Positions 33,601 through 38,023 of a stretch of DNA of 38,023 bases are shown in pieces. The notes beneath the pieces are model-generated. The model saw nothing but the letters and a program-made list of their open reading frames with translations. It made no database searches and had not been told where the DNA came from. The stretch covers positions 1 to 38,023 of the forward strand of contig JANXRC010000031.1 in assembly GCA_025353195.1 (NCBI GenBank), written 5' to 3'. This DNA is from Rhodocyclaceae bacterium. Its GTDB lineage: Bacteria > Pseudomonadota > Gammaproteobacteria > Burkholderiales > Rhodocyclaceae. The number at the start of each line of letters is the position of its first letter. Positions within the stretch are counted from its first letter, which is position 1. Both the position numbers and the translations under genes were made by a program.

Positions 33601-34692
33601 TCAGGCCAGCGCTTTCTCGAGAGCTTCGAGAAAGCGAACATTCTCGCGTTCAAGCCCGATGGTGACGCGCAGATGCTCCGGCATCGCGTAATTGGCGACG
33701 GGCCGCACTATCACGCCCTGCTTCAGCATGCGCTGATTGACGCCGGCCGCATCGCCGACCCTGAAGGTGACGAAATTGCCATGCGAAGGAATGTGCGATA
33801 GCCCCAGCCGCTTCAATCCGGCAAGGATCTGTTCCATGCCGCGGCGGTTGGACTCGTAGCTTTCCGCGAGGAAGACGTGATCATCGAGTGCCGCCACCGC
33901 CGCTGCCAGCGCGAGGTTGTTCGCATTGAACGGCTGGCGTACACGGTTGAGCAGGTCAGCGACTTCGGCGGAGGCGAGGCCATAGCCGATGCGCAGGCCG
34001 GCCAGGCCATACACCTTGGAGAAGGTGCGGGTGATCAGCAAATTGGGGAATTCCTTGAGCCAGGCTACGGTATCGGCGCGATCCGCCGGCGGCAAGTATT
34101 CGTTGTAGGCCTCGTCCAGCACCACGACCACATCCTGCGACAGGGATTGCAGGAAGGCCCTGATTTGCGGATAGGGCAGGAAGTTGCCGGTCGGATTATT
34201 CGGGTTGGCGATCCAGACGATACGGGTATCGGGGCGGATTGCCGCGCGCATGGCATCGAGATCGTGGCCGAACTCTTTCGCCGGAACCGCGATGCACTCG
34301 GCGCCGCTGGCCATCGTCGCCAGCGGATAAACGGCGAAGGCATGACGCGAAAATACCGCAGAGCGCCCCGGGGAAAGAAACACCCGCGCCGCAAGGTCGA
34401 GCACGTCGTTGGAACCGTTGCCGACCACGATCTGATTCATGCCAAGACCATAACGATCGGCCAGCGCGCGGGTCAGATCGAAGTTGTCCGGGTAGCGCTC
34501 TATTCCGGCAGCGGCCTTTTCCATCGCGGCGCGCGCCTTCGGGCTCATGCCCAGCGGATTCTCGTTCGAGGCGAGTTTGACGATGCTGTCGACCGGAATT
34601 CCCATTTCGCGGGCCAGCTCGGTGATCGGCTTGCCCGGCAGATAGGGCGAGATGGCGCGGATGTATGCGGGTGCGAGCTCGGCTGTACTCAT
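33601..34692 (-). CDS. hisC: histidinol-phosphate / aromatic aminotransferase
   Basis: A 363-residue class II aminotransferase (fold type I, PLP). KLASNENPLGMSPKARAAME, NPNNPTGNFLPYPQIRAFL, VVLDEAYNEYLP and the PLP-binding lysine in TRTFSKVYGLAGLRIGYGLA are HisC hallmarks. Placed between pheA and tyrA, it probably transaminates phenylpyruvate, 4-hydroxyphenylpyruvate or prephenate, in line with hisC paralogues in other aromatic operons; histidine synthesis remains possible if no second copy exists. It starts seven bases after pheA. Confidence 0.94.
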   Translation of the reverse strand: MSTAELAPAYIRAISPYLPGKPITELAREMGIPVDSIVKLASNENPLGMSPKARAAMEKAAAGIERYPDNFDLTRALADRYGLGMNQIVVGNGSNDVLDLAARVFLSPGRSAVFSRHAFAVYPLATMASGAECIAVPAKEFGHDLDAMRAAIRPDTRIVWIANPNNPTGNFLPYPQIRAFLQSLSQDVVVVLDEAYNEYLPPADRADTVAWLKEFPNLLITRTFSKVYGLAGLRIGYGLASAEVADLLNRVRQPFNANNLALAAAVAALDDHVFLAESYESNRRGMEQILAGLKRLGLSHIPSHGNFVTFRVGDAAGVNQRMLKQGVIVRPVANYAMPEHLRVTIGLERENVRFLEALEKALA

Positions 34693-34699
34693 GGTGTCC

Positions 34700-35791
34700 T
34701 CATGGCGTGGCGTGGGGGTAGGAGCCGAGTTCCTTGACGAAGCCGGCCCTGCCGCGAAGGTCGTCGAGCGCAGCGGCTACGGCCGCATCGCGCCGGTGTC
34801 CCTCGACATCGATGAAAAACACGTATTCCCAGCGGCTGCCTCCAAAACCGCGCGCCGGCCTCGATTCGAACTTGCTCATCGAGACGCCGTGATCGGCCAG
34901 CGGCGTGAGCAGGTCATGGACGGCGCCCGGCTTGTTTTGCGCCGAACAGACGAAAGAAGTCTTGTCGTACCCGGAAGGACCGGCATCGTGTTGCGCCAAT
35001 ACCAGGAAGCGCGTGGTGTTGTTCGGGTCGTCTTCGATATTCGATGCCAGCTGGTTCAGGCCGTACAGCACCCCGGCTCCCTCCCCTGCGATCGCGCATG
35101 ACTCCGGGTCTTCTGCGGCCATATGGGCCGCTTCGGCATTGCTGGCCACCGGAACGCGCGGCAGGTTCGCCAGATTGCGGTTGAGCCATTCGTGGCACTG
35201 GGCCAGCGACTGGGCGTGCGAGTAGAGGCGCTTTACGTGATCCACCGAGTCGGCCTTGGACAGCAGATTCTGGTGTATGCGCAACATCACTTCGCCGCAG
35301 ATCATCAGCGGCGAAGTCAGCAGCAAGTCCAGGCTGCGACTCACCGCGCCTTCGCTGGAATTTTCCACTGGCACCACGCCATAATCGGCATTGCCCGCTT
35401 CCACCGCACGAAACACATCGTCAATGGTGCCGAAGGGCGAGAAGACCGGAGCCGATCCGAAATGCTTCTGGGCGGCGCTTTCGGTGAAGGTGCCCACCGG
35501 ACCAAAATAGGCGATGCGCAACGGTTGCTCAAGCGCCAGGCAGGCCGACATCACCTCGCGGAATATGCGCTGCACCGCTGCGTCCGGCAGCAGGCCGCCG
35601 CACTCACGGTTGGCTGCCACCAGGCGACGCAGCACTTGCGCCTCGCGCTCGGGCCGGTAGATGTTGCCCTGCTTTATTTCGCCGATGCGATGCGCGAACT
35701 GCGCCCGCTCGGAGAGCAGGCGCAGCATCTCGTCGTCAGCGCGATCGATGCCCTCGCGCAGGCGGGTGAGTTCTTCCTTCTCTTCAGCCAT
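34700..35791 (-). CDS. pheA: bifunctional chorismate mutase / prephenate dehydratase (P-protein)
   Basis: Converts chorismate through prephenate to phenylpyruvate. In 363 residues the N-terminal AroQ-type mutase (REGIDRADDEMLRLLSERAQ, through about 90) is followed by the dehydratase domain (IAYFGPVGTFTESAAQKHFG, VPVENSSEGAVSRSLDLLLT and the TRFLVLAQ block) and a C-terminal ACT domain with ESRPARGFGGSRWEYVFFID, where phenylalanine feedback inhibition acts in homologues. Its ATG overlaps the serA stop by one base (TGATG). Confidence 0.97.
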   Translation of the reverse strand: MAEEKEELTRLREGIDRADDEMLRLLSERAQFAHRIGEIKQGNIYRPEREAQVLRRLVAANRECGGLLPDAAVQRIFREVMSACLALEQPLRIAYFGPVGTFTESAAQKHFGSAPVFSPFGTIDDVFRAVEAGNADYGVVPVENSSEGAVSRSLDLLLTSPLMICGEVMLRIHQNLLSKADSVDHVKRLYSHAQSLAQCHEWLNRNLANLPRVPVASNAEAAHMAAEDPESCAIAGEGAGVLYGLNQLASNIEDDPNNTTRFLVLAQHDAGPSGYDKTSFVCSAQNKPGAVHDLLTPLADHGVSMSKFESRPARGFGGSRWEYVFFIDVEGHRRDAAVAAALDDLRGRAGFVKELGSYPHATP

Positions 35792-36975
35792 CAGCCTTCG
35801 AGCGGAATGTAACGCACCGCAAGCACGCCATTGATCCCGGCGATCGAGTCGACCACTTTTACCGGCACCTCGCTATCGACATCGACCAACGTGTAAGCGA
35901 CGTCACCCTTCGACTTGTTCATCATGTTGCGGATGTTCAAACCTGCCTGAGCCATGGCGGTCGAGATCTGTCCCAACATGTTGGGCACGTTGGAGTTGGC
36001 GACGGCGATGCGGAAGTTCGATTCGCGCGGCATCACCACGTTGGGGAAATTCACGGCATTCTGCACGTTGCCGTGTTCCAGATACTCGCGCAACTGGTCG
36101 GCGACCATCATGGCGCAATTCTCTTCCGCCTCCGCGGTGGAGGCACCCAGATGCGGCAGGGCGATGACATGCATGTGATTGTTGACCTTGGCGTTGGGAA
36201 AATCACAGACGTAGATGCCTAGTTTCCTGGCATCCAGTGCGGCGAGTACCGCCGCCTCGTCCACCACGCCCTCGCGGGAAAAGTTCAGCAGCACGGCGCC
36301 ATGCTTGACGTGCGCCAGCATTTCCGCATTGATCATCTTGCGCGTGGCATCGACCAGCGGCACATGGATCGAGATGAAGTTGGCGTTCTTCAGCACCTCG
36401 GCGACGCTGTTGGCCTTTTTCACCTGCGAAGGCAGGCTCCAGGCGGCTTCTACCGTAATTTCCGGGTCGTAGCCAAGCACGTCCATGCCCAGCTTGATCG
36501 CCGCGTCGGCCACCAGGCAACCGATCTTGCCCAATCCGATCACGCCCAGCGTGTGGCCTGCCAGTTCGAAGCCGGCAAACTTCTTTTTGCCGTCTTCGAC
36601 TTTCTTCTCCATGGCCGTATCCGCCGGATCGAGCGAGGACACAAACTTCATCGCGCCACCAATGTTGCGCGCCGCCAGCAGCATGCCGGCCAACACCAGT
36701 TCCTTGACCGCATTGGCATTTGCGCCCGGCGCGTTGAATACCGGCACGCCGCGCGCCGACATCGACTTGACCGGAATGTTGTTGGTCCCGGAGCCGGCAC
36801 GCCCGATCGCCCGCACCGACCTGGCAATCTCCATCGAATGCATGTCAGCCGATCGCACCATGATGGCGTCCGGATTTGCGACCTCCTTGCCGATGGTATA
36901 ACGCTCCGCCGGCAATCGTTTCAGGCCGTTCTGGGAGATGGCGTTGAGAATGAGGATGTCGAATGGCTTAGCCAT
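35791..36975 (-). CDS. serA: D-3-phosphoglycerate dehydrogenase
   Basis: First step of serine synthesis, oxidising 3-phosphoglycerate. The 394-residue protein has the short architecture: catalytic/NAD domain with RAGSGTNNIPVKSMSARGVP, the Rossmann LGVIGLGKIGCLVADAAIKL, FSREGVVDEAAVLAAL with the catalytic HLGAST nearby (HVIALPHLGASTAEAEENCA), then a single C-terminal ACT domain (NVPNMLGQISTAMAQAGLNI). The ACT domain is the usual serine-sensing site. Its ATG overlaps the serC stop by eight bases, and pheA overlaps its own stop. Confidence 0.96.
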   Translation of the reverse strand: MAKPFDILILNAISQNGLKRLPAERYTIGKEVANPDAIMVRSADMHSMEIARSVRAIGRAGSGTNNIPVKSMSARGVPVFNAPGANANAVKELVLAGMLLAARNIGGAMKFVSSLDPADTAMEKKVEDGKKKFAGFELAGHTLGVIGLGKIGCLVADAAIKLGMDVLGYDPEITVEAAWSLPSQVKKANSVAEVLKNANFISIHVPLVDATRKMINAEMLAHVKHGAVLLNFSREGVVDEAAVLAALDARKLGIYVCDFPNAKVNNHMHVIALPHLGASTAEAEENCAMMVADQLREYLEHGNVQNAVNFPNVVMPRESNFRIAVANSNVPNMLGQISTAMAQAGLNIRNMMNKSKGDVAYTLVDVDSEVPVKVVDSIAGINGVLAVRYIPLEG

Positions 36976-38023
36976 TTTTCGCCTCGAATTCTTTCATGTA
37001 TGCGACCAGTGCAGCGACGCCGGCAACCGGCATGGCGTTGTAGATGGAAGCGCGCATGCCGCCGACCGAACGGTGTCCCTTGAGCTGCGCCATGCCCTTG
37101 GCCTTGGCGCCCTTGAGGAATTCTTCATCCAGCGCGGCATCCTTCAGCGTAAACGGCACATTCATGCGCGAACGGTCTTCCTTGCGCACTGGATTGGCAT
37201 AAAAACTCGATGCATCGAGATAGTCGTACAGCATTTTCGCCTTGGCGATGTTCTGCTTCTCGATGGCCGCCAGGCCGCCTTGCTGCTTGAGCCACTGGAA
37301 CACCAGCCCGGCGATGTAGATGCTGTAAGTGGGCGGCGTGTTGTACATCGAGTCGTTTTCGGCTTGGGTCTTGTAGTCCAGCATGGTCTGCGGTGCGGGC
37401 ACCCCCTTGCCGATCAGGTCGTCACGAATGATGACGATGGTCAGCCCGGCCGGTCCGATATTCTTCTGTGCGCCTGCATAGATCAGCCCGTACTTGCTGA
37501 CATCGATCGGCTTCGACAGGATGTTGGATGACATGTCGCACACCAGCGGAACAGCCCCGGTATCGGGCGTCCAGTGAAACTCGACACCGCCGATGGTTTC
37601 GTTGCCCGTGTAATGCACATAGGCCGCGTCCTTGTCCAGCTTCCAGTCCTTCTGGGCCGGGGCATAGGCAAACTTGCCGTCCTCGCTGCTGGCGACGACG
37701 TTGACCTTGCCGAACAGTTTGGCCGCCTTGATGGCCTTCTTCGCCCATTCGCCGGTATGCACGTAATCGGCACTGGCTTTGCCCGCGAGCAGGTTCATCG
37801 GGATCATCTCGAACTGCAGGGTGGCGCCGCCCTGCAGGAACAACACCTTGTAGTTGGCGGGAATGCCCATCAACTCGCGCAGATCGGCTTCTGCCTGAGC
37901 ATGAATGCCCATGTATTCCTTGCCGCGATGACTCATCTCCATCACCGACTGGCCACTGCCATGCCAGTCGAGCAATTCCTCAGCCGCCTGCTTTAGAACT
38001 GCCTCGGGCAATGTGGCCGGTCC
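36968..38023 (-). CDS. serC: phosphoserine aminotransferase, N-terminus cut by the window
   Basis: Transaminates 3-phosphohydroxypyruvate with glutamate to phosphoserine, and can also serve pyridoxal phosphate synthesis. The frame is open to the last base; the visible N-terminus reads GPATLPEAVLKQAAEELLDW, which in the family follows about ten residues (an NFSAGPA start), so only a few residues are missing. MEMSHRGKEYMGI, YVHTGEWAKKAIKAAKLFGK, YVHYTGNETIGGVEFHWTPD and the PLP lysine in IYAGAQKNIGPAGLTIVII are intact. First visible gene of the leftward serC-serA-pheA-hisC-tyrA-aroA/cmk train. Confidence 0.97.
   Translation of the reverse strand, partial: GPATLPEAVLKQAAEELLDWHGSGQSVMEMSHRGKEYMGIHAQAEADLRELMGIPANYKVLFLQGGATLQFEMIPMNLLAGKASADYVHTGEWAKKAIKAAKLFGKVNVVASSEDGKFAYAPAQKDWKLDKDAAYVHYTGNETIGGVEFHWTPDTGAVPLVCDMSSNILSKPIDVSKYGLIYAGAQKNIGPAGLTIVIIRDDLIGKGVPAPQTMLDYKTQAENDSMYNTPPTYSIYIAGLVFQWLKQQGGLAAIEKQNIAKAKMLYDYLDASSFYANPVRKEDRSRMNVPFTLKDAALDEEFLKGAKAKGMAQLKGHRSVGGMRASIYNAMPVAGVAALVAYMKEFEAKNG

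Noticed and set aside
36968-38023. serC lacking a start codon as a pseudogene
   Set aside because: The frame simply runs off the window edge a few residues before the expected start.

Overview
The window looks like a chromosomal segment of a betaproteobacterium, probably near the Rhodocyclales/Sterolibacteriaceae. This is inferred from gene order and protein style: serC-serA-pheA-hisC-tyrA-aroA/cmk-rpsA-ihfB-lapA-lapB with the AroA and Cmk domains fused, plus smpB-ratA-rnfH near guaB-guaA. The DNA is GC-rich and densely coded. I see no rRNA, tRNA, CRISPR array or replication origin.

Left part (1-5727): the 3' end of an NRDE-family gene, then a leftward cluster of ppdK (pyruvate phosphate dikinase), tadA (tRNA adenosine deaminase) and an unusual L,D-transpeptidase/GNAT fusion. 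Divergent from ppdK is a membrane-anchored ankyrin protein whose membrane domain is an internal duplication.

Accessory part (about 5750-9318): two divergent toxin-antitoxin modules (DUF1778/GNAT leftward, RelE-like/HigA-like rightward), a dihaem cytochrome c, a tiny acidic ORF and the dead 3' end of an IS256-family transposase. A 15-bp sequence like the extreme 3' end of guaA (13/15 identical) lies at the far end of this segment, so it may be a decayed genomic island integrated at guaA.

Middle part (9304-23826): guaA and guaB (GMP synthesis), an RcnB-like periplasmic protein with a duplicated palindromic operator candidate upstream, an orphan MlaF-type ATPase whose switch histidine is tyrosine, and an M48-type lipoprotein whose zinc motif is broken (REMGH for HExxH). 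Then come rnfH-ratA divergent from smpB, a Bcr/CflA efflux pump, a NYN/OST-HTH protein coupled to a methyltransferase, recQ, a nitronate monooxygenase-like protein with a C-terminal cysteine cluster, and cysM converging on it with shared stop codons.

Right part (23823-38023): two long leftward gene trains. The first, serC(partial)-serA-pheA-hisC-tyrA-aroA/cmk, makes serine, phenylalanine, tyrosine, chorismate precursors and CDP, and is followed by rpsA-ihfB ending in a strong terminator. The second, lapA-lapB-ugd-rfaE1-hldD-cysM, serves the cell envelope: control and assembly of LPS, UDP-glucuronate, and ADP-heptose. Many of these genes overlap by 1-8 nt (ATGA or TGATG junctions), so translational coupling is likely.
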